The notes below the pieces were generated by a model. The model had not been told where the DNA came from. It ran no database searches and was given only the letters and a program-made list of their open reading frames with translations. The translations under genes were made by a program, and so were the position numbers. From Terriglobia bacterium (GTDB lineage: Bacteria; Acidobacteriota; Terriglobia; Bryobacterales; Bryobacteraceae), in the NCBI GenBank assembly GCA_021324615.1, contig JAJPIT010000062.1, positions 1-64,000 on the forward strand: 64,000 nucleotides of DNA, given 5' to 3'. Positions within the stretch are counted from its first letter, which is position 1, and every line of letters starts with the position of its first letter. Of this stretch, positions 7,846 to 15,873 are shown one piece after another.

Positions 7846-8754
7846 ATGGGATTCGGCCAATACGAGCTGCAAATTTTAATCAGCCTGGTGGTGATCATGG
7901 GCGCGGCCTTCGTCGCCCTGATCTGCGACTATCTCAAGGGAAACAATGAACAGCTTCGCGAACTGGTGATCCAGTTGAGCGCCCGCCGGGAAGAGGAGCT
8001 AAGGCTTCCGCGCATGGCCGAGGACGCCGGGACCGCGGCCAAGCGCGCGGCCTTGCCAGCGCGGGAGCCGCGAACCGCGCCGCCGGCCCGCCCGCGTCCG
8101 CCCGCGGGATCGCAGCCGCCGGGGGTGAAAGCAGCCCCGCGGATCGAGCTCGCGCTCAAGCCGCATCCGGAGCCGGTTTCGCCGGCAGTGGAGCCTCCGA
8201 AAAAGGACTGGGGCGGTCTGCTCGCCAGAGCGAGCGGGAAGAAGGTCCCGGCGGAGAGGAAAATCGCGATCGTCCGCAGATCGCAAGGCGCGGAACTGCC
8301 GCAAGGCTATCACGACCGTTCGTCGCTGGAGGGGCTGATCGCGCAACGGATGCGCGTCAGCGGCCTGGTCGTTTCCATCGGCGTGAGCGGCGCGCGGCCG
8401 GACGGCGGCCCAACCGCCGAAGCCGTGATCGGTTTGATTCGTTCCCTGATCCGGCCGGAAGAGTGGGCCTGCGCCTGCGGCGAGGATGAGTTCCTGCTGA
8501 TCTGCCCCGGCGAGCGCGGCGCGGCGTCGCAGCGGCGCTTGAACCGCATCGCCCAGCAGTTGTGGGATTTTCAACTTCGCTCCCTGGGAACGCTGCCGGT
8601 GGCGTTCAGTTGGGGCGGAGTGGAAGTGAGCGGGGAGCCGATCGAGGAAGCAGCCTCCCTGGCGGCGGAACGCATGCGGGAGACGCAGCGCGGGCGTGCG
8701 GCATTGCGCCCGCAGCCGGCGCGGGAGCCGCTGAAGATGCGCGCGGCAGTATAG
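7846..8754 (+). CDS. Membrane-anchored protein with degenerate GGDEF domain
   Basis: 302 aa. One N-terminal membrane helix (LQILISLVVIMGAAFVALIC, about residues 8-27), a charged stretch, a long Pro/Ala/Arg-rich linker (about 60-115), then a domain from about residue 150 that follows the diguanylate cyclase layout. The signature is CGEDEFLLICPG instead of RYGGDEFVVLLP, so the second Gly is Glu. The metal-binding DxDxFK strand is replaced by VVSIGVSG. Loss of that Asp makes c-di-GMP synthesis unlikely; GTP or effector binding, or a scaffold role, is more plausible. TAAAAT lies 9 nt before the ATG. Genes on either side face away or converge. Confidence 0.65.
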   Translation: MGFGQYELQILISLVVIMGAAFVALICDYLKGNNEQLRELVIQLSARREEELRLPRMAEDAGTAAKRAALPAREPRTAPPARPRPPAGSQPPGVKAAPRIELALKPHPEPVSPAVEPPKKDWGGLLARASGKKVPAERKIAIVRRSQGAELPQGYHDRSSLEGLIAQRMRVSGLVVSIGVSGARPDGGPTAEAVIGLIRSLIRPEEWACACGEDEFLLICPGERGAASQRRLNRIAQQLWDFQLRSLGTLPVAFSWGGVEVSGEPIEEAASLAAERMRETQRGRAALRPQPAREPLKMRAAV

Positions 8755-8783
8755 CCGGCGCGGACCCCACCGGATCCACCGTC

Positions 8784-9782
8784 TCACACCTTGGCTGGAA
8801 TCATCGCGGGAGCATTGGCCAGCAGCTTGTCTTCAAATTCGTAATCCTGCTTGGGAAACGGACTGTGCCGCAGGTACCAGCGATAGGTTTCCTGCAATCC
8901 GGCCAGAAAATCCACCGGCTTGAACTTCAACACACGCTGCGCCTTCGCGGTCACCTGCGTGATCGGCGGATTGTCCATGTAGTAGCCGAAGTACAGCTTG
9001 GGGCCCATAGGATGGCCGCCGGCCCGCAAGATAAACTCGCGGGGAATGCGGACGAATTTCACCGGCTTTTTGGCGGCTCTGGCGAACGCTTCCACGGCTT
9101 CCATCTGCGAAAGCGGCCGCGCGTTGGCGACGTTGAAGGCGTGGCCCACCGCGTTGGGCTCCTGCATGGATTGGATTGCGGCGGCGACCAGATCTTTCAC
9201 GTAGACGAACTGCATCAGGCGGCGGCCGTCGCCCGGCAGAATAATCGGCCGGTTCGCGCGCAGGCGGTCCCAAAAATAGGCTTCCCGGTAGAAGGGATTG
9301 CCGGGACCGTAAATATAGGGCGGCCGCAGCGTCACCACCGGCAGGCCGATGCGCTGGTGCAGGCGGAACAGGGCGCGCTCGCTCATCGCCTTGTTGCGCA
9401 CGTACAGATCGGGCGCATCGTCCGGGGCGAGCGCGTCGCCTTCGTGATGATTCAGCCCGTCGCCGTAGGCCGCCACGCTCGACATAAAAATGTAGCGGTG
9501 AAGGTGGTTGGCGACGGCGCGCACCGTGCCCTCCACCTGCGCCGCACTGGTGCCGCGCTCCCAATCGTAGACGTTATCGAAGACGACGTCGAAGTTCTTT
9601 CCGGCCAGAACCGCCTTCATCGCCGCGGGATCGTTGCGGTCGGCGGCGAGATTCTTCACCCGCCGCCCCAGGTTATGCTTGGCCTTGCGGTGCAGAACCG
9701 TGACCGAGTGATCCTGCTTGAGCAGCTCCGCCACCAGCAGACGGCCGATGAACTGAGTCCCTCCGATGACCAGGCAATTCAT
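8784..9782 (-). CDS. NAD-dependent epimerase/dehydratase (extended SDR)
   Basis: 332 aa. Rossmann start CLVIGGTQFIGRLLVAELL (GxxxxIG), SSVAAYGDG, catalytic YVRNK (YxxxK), LRPPYIYGPGN and a substrate-domain segment LPGDGRRLMQFVYVKDLVAA. This is the atypical-extended SDR type with GGT at the nucleotide loop, seen in mRNA-binding or sugar-nucleotide-related epimerases; the substrate is not readable. It lies 15 bp downstream of the inositol-phosphate synthase gene on the same strand, so co-transcription is likely and an inositol- or sugar-phosphate-related substrate is possible (inference). Confidence 0.82.
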   Translation of the reverse strand: MNCLVIGGTQFIGRLLVAELLKQDHSVTVLHRKAKHNLGRRVKNLAADRNDPAAMKAVLAGKNFDVVFDNVYDWERGTSAAQVEGTVRAVANHLHRYIFMSSVAAYGDGLNHHEGDALAPDDAPDLYVRNKAMSERALFRLHQRIGLPVVTLRPPYIYGPGNPFYREAYFWDRLRANRPIILPGDGRRLMQFVYVKDLVAAAIQSMQEPNAVGHAFNVANARPLSQMEAVEAFARAAKKPVKFVRIPREFILRAGGHPMGPKLYFGYYMDNPPITQVTAKAQRVLKFKPVDFLAGLQETYRWYLRHSPFPKQDYEFEDKLLANAPAMIPAKV

Positions 9783-9797
9783 GCGCAGATTTACAAA

Positions 9798-11117
9798 CTA
9801 GTCGTAGTATTCCAGGCCGAGATGCGTAATTAAATCCTCGCCGCGCATCCAGCGAAGCGTATTTTTCAGCTTCATGAGCTGGATAAAAATGTCGTGCTCC
9901 GGATAAAGCCCCGGCGCCGTCATCGGCGACTTGAAATAAAACGACAGCCATTCCTGAATGCCGCGCATCCCGCAGCGCTGGGCAAGGTCCAGAAAAAGAA
10001 CCAGATCCAGAACCAGCGGCGCGGCCAAAATGGAGTCCCGGCACAGAAAGTCGATCTTGATCTGCATGGGATAGCCGAGCCAGCCGAAAATATCGATGTT
10101 ATCCCAGCCTTCCTTGGCGTCGCCGCGCGGCGGATAATAATTAATGCGCACGGCATGATAGAAATGTCCGTATAATTCCGGATAAAGCTGGGGCTGGAGA
10201 ATGTGCTCCAGCGCGCCAAGCTTGCTCTCTTCCTTGGATTTGAACGAACCTGGGTCCTCCAGCACCTCCCCGTCGCGGTTGCCCAGAATGTTGGTCGAAA
10301 ACCAGCCGTTGAGGCCCAGCATCCGCATCTTCAAGCCCGGCGCCAGCAGCGTCTTCATGAACGTCTGGCCGGTCTTGAAGTCCTTGCCGCAAATCGGGAC
10401 GTGGCGCTCCCGCGCCAGTTCGAGCAGCGCAGGAGTATCGGTGGTCAGATTCGGAGCACCGTTGGCGAAGGGCACGCCGGATTTCAGCGCGGCATAAGCG
10501 TAGATCTGGCTCGGGGCGATCTCCGGATCGTTTTTCATCAGGCCGCACTCGAAATCCTTGATCGTCTGGTGAACCGCCGCGGGACGGTGAAAGACTTCCG
10601 TCGACGCGCACCAGATCATCACCAGCCGCGACGCGCCGCTTTGCCTGCGGAACTGGGCGATGTCCTCCATGAGCATCTCCGCCTTTTCCATCTTCGTCGC
10701 GGCCTGCTTGACGTTGGGACCATCGATGCGCCGCACATAATCGCGGTCGAAAACCGCCTTCATCGGCCGGATCGCCGAGAGCGAATCCTTGAACTGCTCG
10801 ATCTGCGCGCGATCGAGCACGGCGGCTTTGAGCGCGGCCTCGTAAGCGCTGTCTTCGTAAATATCCCAGCCGCCGAACACCAGATCGTCGAGCGAGGCCA
10901 GCGGAACGAAGTCCTTGATCTTCGGCGTGCGGTTCTCGGTGCGCTTGCCCAGCCGGATGGTGGCGAGTTGCGTCAGCGATCCCACCGGCACGGCCATGCC
11001 GCGCCGGACCGCCTCCACGCCCGCGATAAATGTCGTGGTCACGGCGCCAATTCCCGGGATTAAAACCCCGAGTTTGCCGTTGGCGGGCTCAATCTGAACC
11101 TTATCTTCTGAGGGCAA
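9798..11117 (-). CDS. Inositol-3-phosphate synthase
   Basis: 439 aa, the length of the eukaryote-like MIPS class. It converts glucose 6-phosphate to 1L-myo-inositol 3-phosphate using tightly bound NAD+. Seen: LGVLIPGIGAVTTTFIAGVE (nucleotide loop), FGGWDIYEDSAYEAA, MIWCASTEV, GVPFANGAPNLTTDTPAL (GxPxxNxxP-like core), ICGKDFKTGQTFMKT (catalytic Lys region), LGLNGWFSTNILGNRDGEVL (20 residues), and IDFLCRDSILAAPLVLDL. All are diagnostic. The start is TTG at 11117 with AGGAG 10 nt upstream; no ATG fits. Inositol may feed phospholipid or solute synthesis. The epimerase gene follows directly. Confidence 0.93.
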   Translation of the reverse strand: MPSEDKVQIEPANGKLGVLIPGIGAVTTTFIAGVEAVRRGMAVPVGSLTQLATIRLGKRTENRTPKIKDFVPLASLDDLVFGGWDIYEDSAYEAALKAAVLDRAQIEQFKDSLSAIRPMKAVFDRDYVRRIDGPNVKQAATKMEKAEMLMEDIAQFRRQSGASRLVMIWCASTEVFHRPAAVHQTIKDFECGLMKNDPEIAPSQIYAYAALKSGVPFANGAPNLTTDTPALLELARERHVPICGKDFKTGQTFMKTLLAPGLKMRMLGLNGWFSTNILGNRDGEVLEDPGSFKSKEESKLGALEHILQPQLYPELYGHFYHAVRINYYPPRGDAKEGWDNIDIFGWLGYPMQIKIDFLCRDSILAAPLVLDLVLFLDLAQRCGMRGIQEWLSFYFKSPMTAPGLYPEHDIFIQLMKLKNTLRWMRGEDLITHLGLEYYD

Positions 11118-11213
11118 GACGGTTTTGCTCCTAAAACGTCATTTGCAGCACCTTGGCGCGAAAGCGCGGGGCTCTTTGTAACTCCGAACAGCAGGGGGTT
11201 TTTCTGACTAATA

Positions 11214-11219
11214 TATACT
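11214..11219 (+). promoter_or_regulatory. -10 hexamer of LytTR regulator gene
   Basis: TATACT (5 of 6), 8 nt upstream of the ATG at 11228, in an A/T-rich stretch (TAATATATACT). No ribosome-binding site intervenes. Confidence 0.4.
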
Positions 11220-11227
11220 AACACTTT

Positions 11228-12019
11228 ATGCTCCATCGTGCGACTGGCTCGAGCCCCCAGCTTGTCATCAGCGCCATTCTGGTGGATGATGAAAAGCTCG
11301 CTTCCGAGGAACTCGCTTATCAATTGCGCGAATTCCCGGATATCGAAATCGTGGCGACCGCCGGCAATGGACTGGAGGCGGTCAAGTTGATCGAGGATCT
11401 GGAGCCGGATCTGGTGTTTTTGGACGTCCAGATGCCCGGCCTCGACGGCCTGTCCGTCATCCGCAAGCTGCGGGAGAAGAAGATCCCGCTGCCGCACTTC
11501 ATCATGGCAACGGCCTACGATCAGTACGCCGTGGAGGCGTTCCGCTGGGAAGCGCTCGACTACGTCTTAAAGCCCGTCGAAAAGGACCGGCTGGCGGTGG
11601 CCGTGGAGCGCGCCCGCAAATCGATCGCCGACCGGCTGAAGAGCGCGCAGCCAGAGCCGCCTCCTCCCAAGCCGTCCCTGCAACGCACCAAACTGCTCAT
11701 CAAGAGCAACCAGCGCAACTTCATCGTCGACGCGCAGGAGGTGGTCTACGCGACCATCAATGACGGCTTGATCACCGTGGTGGCCACCACCATGGAAGGC
11801 CAGTCGAATTACCGCACCATTGAGGAGCTGCAATCGAACCTCGATCCGGATATGTTCTGGCGCGTCCACCGCTCGTATTTGGTGAATATCCACCGCATCA
11901 AGGAAGTGATCCCGTGGTTCAAATCGAGCTTCCAGCTCCGCATGGACGATAAGAAGCAGACCGAAATTCCGGTGAGCCGGGTCCAGACCAAACGGCTGCG
12001 GGCGCTGCTGAAACTTTGA
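11228..12019 (+). CDS. LytTR-family response regulator
   Basis: 263 aa. Residues about 14-135 form a receiver domain: acidic pair VDDEK (D20, D21), phosphoacceptor in FLDVQMPG (D66), and a late YVLKPV Lys switch. A Pro-rich linker (PEPPPPKPS) leads to a LytTR DNA-binding domain (about 160-263) with RTIEELQSNLD, FWRVHRSYLVNIHRI and FQLRMDDKKQTEIPVSR, the classic FxRxHRSxxVN pattern. It should dimerise and bind direct repeats upstream of targets once phosphorylated. No histidine kinase is adjacent; the likely LytS-type partner lies elsewhere. The OprB-like porin gene follows after 139 bp. Confidence 0.9.
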   Translation: MLHRATGSSPQLVISAILVDDEKLASEELAYQLREFPDIEIVATAGNGLEAVKLIEDLEPDLVFLDVQMPGLDGLSVIRKLREKKIPLPHFIMATAYDQYAVEAFRWEALDYVLKPVEKDRLAVAVERARKSIADRLKSAQPEPPPPKPSLQRTKLLIKSNQRNFIVDAQEVVYATINDGLITVVATTMEGQSNYRTIEELQSNLDPDMFWRVHRSYLVNIHRIKEVIPWFKSSFQLRMDDKKQTEIPVSRVQTKRLRALLKL

Positions 12020-12158
12020 AAATCCCGCGCGCAGAACCACAACAACTTCGCACCAGCCCGCCGCGGTTGGCGCGCTTTCTCCCCCATCTGGCCCAATCGT
12101 CACCGAATTTTCATGCGCCGGACAATGACGAACAGATAAGCTGGAGGAGTGCACTGTT

Positions 12159-13511
12159 CTGCTGAGGTTCGCGGCGCTTTTCCCGCTTGCGCTGGCCGCG
12201 TTCGGGCAGCCGCCAGCCGCGCCCGCGGACCCGCCGGCCGACTCGCCGGAAAATTGGAACCTTTACTATCAGGCGACTTCGATCGGCGATTACCACGGCA
12301 CGTTCCGGGCGCCCTATACCGGCCCTCTGAGCCTCCAGGATTACCCGGAGCGCGACGTTTCCCTTACCACCACGCTGTTCTTCGCCGCGCGCCTGGAACA
12401 AAATACGATTCTCGTGTTTGATCCGGAAATCGCGGGGGGCAAGGGCTTCAGCGGCGTAAACGGCCTGGCCAATCCGCCCAATGGCGAGCTTCCGCGCGTG
12501 GCCGGGGCAACGCCCAAACCGTACATCGCTCGGCTGTATCTTCAGCACGACTTCGGATTTGGCGCCGAAACCGAACGCCAGCAAAGTGACCTCAATCAGC
12601 TCGCGGGCAGCCGGCCCATGACCCGCTACTCTGTCTACGCCGGCCGCTTCAGCCTGACCGATTTTTTCGATAACAACGACTATTCCCACGACCCCCGCAC
12701 GCAGTTTGAAGCCTGGGCCGTCATGTACAACGGCGCCTGGGATTACGCCGCTGATACCCGCGGCTACACCTGGGGCCTGGTGCAGGAGTTCCACACCAGA
12801 AATTGGAGCCTCCGCTATGGAATCGCGGCGGAGCCGAAGATTGCCAACGGTTCGCAGTTCGACCGGCGCCTGTTTCGCGATCATGGCCAGCAGGCCGAGC
12901 TGGAGCGGCGTTACTCGATCCGGCGCCGCGGCGGCGCGATTCGCTTCATGCCCTACTGGAATCGCGCCCAGGCGGGAAACTATGGCGAGGCGCTGCGGCT
13001 GGCCCAGCAGACGGGAACCGCTCCCAGCGTGGTGGCGACGCGAAAAGTAGGCACGCTCAAATACGGCCTGGGAATCAACGTCCAGCAGGCCATCTCGCCG
13101 GACGTCGGCGTCTTCGCAAGGCTCGGCTGGAACGATGGGAAAACCGAGAGTTTCGCCTTCACGGCCATCGACCGCCTGGCCAGCGGCGGCGTCCAGGTGA
13201 AGGGGACCCGCTGGCGCCGCAAAGACGACGTGGCCGCCACGTCCTTTACGGCTTCCGGAATCTCCGCCGTGCACGCCCAATATCTGGCGCGCGGCGGCCT
13301 GGATTTTCTGATCGGCGACGGCGCGCTTCTCTACCAGCCCGAATATGTTTGGGAGAGCTACTACTCGGCGCGCCTGGCGCCGGGTTTTTACGCCAGCCTT
13401 GACGCGCAGCGCGACGCCAACCCGGCGTACAACCACGCCCGCGGCCCGGTGATGATCTACAGCATCCGCCTGCACATCGCCCTGGCCCTGAAGCCGTGGC
13501 AACCCCAGTAG
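12159..13511 (+). CDS. OprB-like carbohydrate porin with non-canonical CTG start
   Basis: 450 aa if begun at CTG 12159. The conventional first start is GTG 12414, which would cut off 85 residues. The frame is open back to a TGA at 12126 and has no ATG, GTG or TTG before 12414, yet residues 1-17 read as a clean signal peptide (LLRFAALFPLALAAFGQ) and a Pro-rich spacer. GGAGGAG at 12143-12149 lies 9 nt before the CTG. The barrel contains SLTDFFDNNDYSHDPRTQF, WDYAADTRGYTWGLVQEF and WSLRYGIAAEPK, typical of OprB-type outer-membrane sugar porins. A sequencing or frameshift error near 12150 is the alternative: GTG at 12149 is in another frame. Confidence 0.75.
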   Translation: MLRFAALFPLALAAFGQPPAAPADPPADSPENWNLYYQATSIGDYHGTFRAPYTGPLSLQDYPERDVSLTTTLFFAARLEQNTILVFDPEIAGGKGFSGVNGLANPPNGELPRVAGATPKPYIARLYLQHDFGFGAETERQQSDLNQLAGSRPMTRYSVYAGRFSLTDFFDNNDYSHDPRTQFEAWAVMYNGAWDYAADTRGYTWGLVQEFHTRNWSLRYGIAAEPKIANGSQFDRRLFRDHGQQAELERRYSIRRRGGAIRFMPYWNRAQAGNYGEALRLAQQTGTAPSVVATRKVGTLKYGLGINVQQAISPDVGVFARLGWNDGKTESFAFTAIDRLASGGVQVKGTRWRRKDDVAATSFTASGISAVHAQYLARGGLDFLIGDGALLYQPEYVWESYYSARLAPGFYASLDAQRDANPAYNHARGPVMIYSIRLHIALALKPWQPQ

Positions 13512-13542
13512 CAATCCGATAAAATAAGAACGTCGGCTACGC

Positions 13543-13616
13543 TGGGAGGTCGTCTAATGGTAAGACTGCAGACTCTGGATCTGCGTATCGGGGTTCGAGT
13601 CCCTGCCTCCCAGCCA
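13543..13616 (+). tRNA. tRNA-Gln (anticodon CUG)
   Basis: A full cloverleaf can be drawn by eye: acceptor TGGGAGG with CCTCCCA, D-arm GTCT...AGAC, anticodon stem GCAGA/TCTGC with loop CTCTGGA (anticodon CTG, reads CAG), variable GTAT, T-arm CGGGG/CCCTG with loop TTCGAGT, discriminator G, and CCA encoded at 13614-13616. Total 74 nt. It lies between two convergent genes. Confidence 0.97.
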
Positions 13617-13636
13617 AAGGCAACCTGAGCGGAGCT

Positions 13637-15334
13637 TCACGGGCCGGCGTACTCGATCACCAGCGCGGTGATATCGTCGCGCACCACGCCGCCCTCGGTG
13701 AAGCGGTCGACCGCCGCCAGCAGGGCGGCATGCATCCCCGCCGCGTCGCGCGCCGCGTTGTCGCGCAGGCAAACCCGCAGCCGCTCGGTGTCGAAAAAGG
13801 CTCCTTCGGCATTTTCGGCCTCGGTGAGGCCGTCGCTGAAGATGACGATCTTGTCGCCGGGGGAAAGCCGGGCCTCCACTTTCTGAAAGGGCGCGTCCTC
13901 AATCATGCCGACCGGCATGCCCGAGGTGTGCAGTTTGCGCAAACGCCCATCGGCGCCCACCAGAAACGGAGCGGGATGCCCGGCGTTGACGTATTGCAGC
14001 CTGCCGGAGGAGTCGAGCGTGCAATAAAACACGGTGGCGTACTTTTCCCCGCGCGTCCGCTCCAGCAAAAACGCGTTCAGCCGAGTAAGGATCGCCTCAA
14101 TGCGGTCCGACGCCATCAGAAAGGAGCCTTGCAGCAAACTCGCCAGCAGCGCCGAGCTGACGCCTTTTCCGGAAACGTCGGCGGCCACGGCGGCCCACAT
14201 ATTTTCGGAGATCTGCCGCACGTCGAAATAGTCGCCGCCCACCTGGGTGGAGGGAATGCTCGAGCCGGCCGCGCGGAACCAGCCCGCCGACGGCAGGGAA
14301 GGCGGCAGCAGCCCCTGCTGGATCTCGCGGGCAATTTTCAGCTCGTCCTCCATGCGGATCTTGACCCGCTCTTCCTCCAGCAGACGCGCGTTTTCCAGAA
14401 TCGTGGAGGCCTCGATGGCCAGCGTTTGCAGCAGCTCGCGATTGCCCGAGGAAAGATCCGCCGGGGAGCGGCGCGAATCCATGTACAGCAGCCCGATGGT
14501 GTCCTCGACGGTGGACACCAACTGGGTCTCCTGGGAACTGCCGCTGCGCACGCGGATCAGCGGAACGCAGATGACGCTGCGAAGCTCCAGCGCGGCCACG
14601 CTCATCTCGGCGCGCACACCTTGCTCGGCGAACGGATCGAAATGCATCGACAACAGATCGCGGCGGCTGTTCAGCGCGCGTTTGATCACCGACCGCGGCA
14701 CGCGCAGCTCGCCCGGCTCCAGCGCGCGCCCGTGGCGGTCGCGGGCGACGAAAATATCGAGGTCGCCGCCGCTTTCCGCCGGGCCCCGGAGCATCAGAAA
14801 GCCGCGCTCGCATCCGGTGACAGCCAGGCTGGCGTCCACCACCGCCGTCAGCACTTCCTGCGTCGAAAGCGAATTTTGCAGCGCCCGCGCCACTTCCACC
14901 AGCGATTTCAGCTTGGCCAGATCCCCCTGCTGCTGGCCGCCAGAGGAGGAAGAGATCTGATCCAGGATGCGGTGAATCTCGGCCGGCTCCAGCGTAAAGG
15001 TCAGTTGATAGGAGTCGCGCACTCCGAAATCGATGCGGTCGGAGTTTCTCAAAACATGCCGGGCGATGCGTTGCCCGTTGACCCAGGTGCCGTGGCGGCT
15101 GTTCAGGTCCTCGATCACGTAGCTGCCGTTTTCCGCGGTGATTCGCGCGTGGCTGCGGGAAGCCCGGTTATCGCGGATGATCAGGTGGTTGTCGGCGTGG
15201 CGGCCGATCAGGAACGGGAGTGGGCTGAGCGCCACGCGCTCGCGCTGTCCGGAGGGATTCAACACCAGCAGGGCCGCCGACGGCACATCGCGCCGCGCGC
15301 CGGGCGGGGAGCCCTCTGGGCCCGCCGTGGACAT
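13637..15334 (-). CDS. FHA-GAF-PP2C (RsbU/SpoIIE-type) phosphatase
   Basis: 565 aa, three domains. An FHA phosphothreonine-binding domain lies at about 20-115 (FLIGRHADNHLIIRDNRASR, with GR, SRSHA and SRHGTWVNG). A GAF sensor domain follows at about 145-320 (VTGCERGFLMLR, LRSVICVPL, IGLLYMDSRR). A coiled-coil (ARLLEEERVKIRMEDELKIA) leads to a SpoIIE-type phosphatase at about 350-560, with QQGLLPPSLP, VGGDYFD, AADVSGKG, NAGHPAPF, FSDGLTEAEN and DDITALVIEY (metal-binding Asp residues intact). It probably dephosphorylates an anti-sigma antagonist in response to a kinase signal. Its ATG overlaps the fur stop by one base. Confidence 0.92.
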   Translation of the reverse strand: MSTAGPEGSPPGARRDVPSAALLVLNPSGQRERVALSPLPFLIGRHADNHLIIRDNRASRSHARITAENGSYVIEDLNSRHGTWVNGQRIARHVLRNSDRIDFGVRDSYQLTFTLEPAEIHRILDQISSSSGGQQQGDLAKLKSLVEVARALQNSLSTQEVLTAVVDASLAVTGCERGFLMLRGPAESGGDLDIFVARDRHGRALEPGELRVPRSVIKRALNSRRDLLSMHFDPFAEQGVRAEMSVAALELRSVICVPLIRVRSGSSQETQLVSTVEDTIGLLYMDSRRSPADLSSGNRELLQTLAIEASTILENARLLEEERVKIRMEDELKIAREIQQGLLPPSLPSAGWFRAAGSSIPSTQVGGDYFDVRQISENMWAAVAADVSGKGVSSALLASLLQGSFLMASDRIEAILTRLNAFLLERTRGEKYATVFYCTLDSSGRLQYVNAGHPAPFLVGADGRLRKLHTSGMPVGMIEDAPFQKVEARLSPGDKIVIFSDGLTEAENAEGAFFDTERLRVCLRDNAARDAAGMHAALLAAVDRFTEGGVVRDDITALVIEYAGP

Positions 15335-15819
15335 CAGCGCCGCAGCCTCGGTGCGGCGCGCCCAGCGGCATCCGCCATCTCCTGCGCCCGCAGCGATTGG
15401 CAGTGCGGGCAGTAGCCGCCGATCTCCGTCCGCGCCAGAATGATCTCGAATCCGAAGTGAGCTTCCACCTGCTTGCGCAGTTTGTGAAGCGGCTCGCCGA
15501 AAAACTCCTCTACTTTTCCGCAGCGCAGGCAGATGATGTGCGCGTGTTCCTGCTTGAGCCGCGTTTCATAGTAGTGCTGATCGCCCCCGTAATGCATCAG
15601 GTCCAGCTCGTCCACCAGGCCGCCCTCTTTCAGCAGCTTCAGGGTTCGATAGACCGTCACGCGGTTCAGCTTGGGGTCCTTTTCCTTGGCCAGTTGATAC
15701 AGGCTCTCCGCGTCCAGGTGCCGGCCGGATTGGTCGATCAGATCCAGAAGAATCCGCCGCTGCCGCGTCAGACGCACGCCGCGCTGGCGAAGCACTTCCT
15801 GATTTCCCGCCGCCGCCAT
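15334..15819 (-). CDS. Fur-family metalloregulator
   Basis: 161 aa. Winged helix (RLTRQRRILLDLI, LYQLAKEKDPKLNRVTVYRT as the recognition helix region, LKLLKEGGLV) followed by a dimer/metal domain (EHAHIICLRCGKVEEF, then CPHCQSLR). CLRC and CPHC give the structural zinc site. The regulatory-site residues HAH and the acidic set are present. Fur, Zur and PerR cannot be separated by eye. A TATTCT lies 6 nt before the ATG, so the message may be leaderless. The downstream FHA-GAF-PP2C gene is coupled (stop and start share a base), an unusual partnership. Confidence 0.9.
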   Translation of the reverse strand: MAAAGNQEVLRQRGVRLTRQRRILLDLIDQSGRHLDAESLYQLAKEKDPKLNRVTVYRTLKLLKEGGLVDELDLMHYGGDQHYYETRLKQEHAHIICLRCGKVEEFFGEPLHKLRKQVEAHFGFEIILARTEIGGYCPHCQSLRAQEMADAAGRAAPRLRR

Positions 15820-15825
15820 ATCTCA

Positions 15826-15831
15826 AGAATA
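15826..15831 (-). promoter_or_regulatory. -10-like hexamer of fur-family gene, leaderless
   Basis: TATTCT on the minus strand, 6 nt upstream of the ATG at 15819; the gap TGAGAT has no standard ribosome-binding site. Confidence 0.4.
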
Positions 15832-15873
15832 CAGAATCGCGGCGAAAGCCGGGAGGGGCGCCGTGAATCCCCG

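Noticed and set aside
12149-12421. GTG-started 90-codon frame overlapping the porin's 5' end
   Set aside because: Shadow of the porin frame; its translation is Arg/Pro-rich. The GTG at 12149 does remain possible only if there is a frameshift, as noted for the porin.
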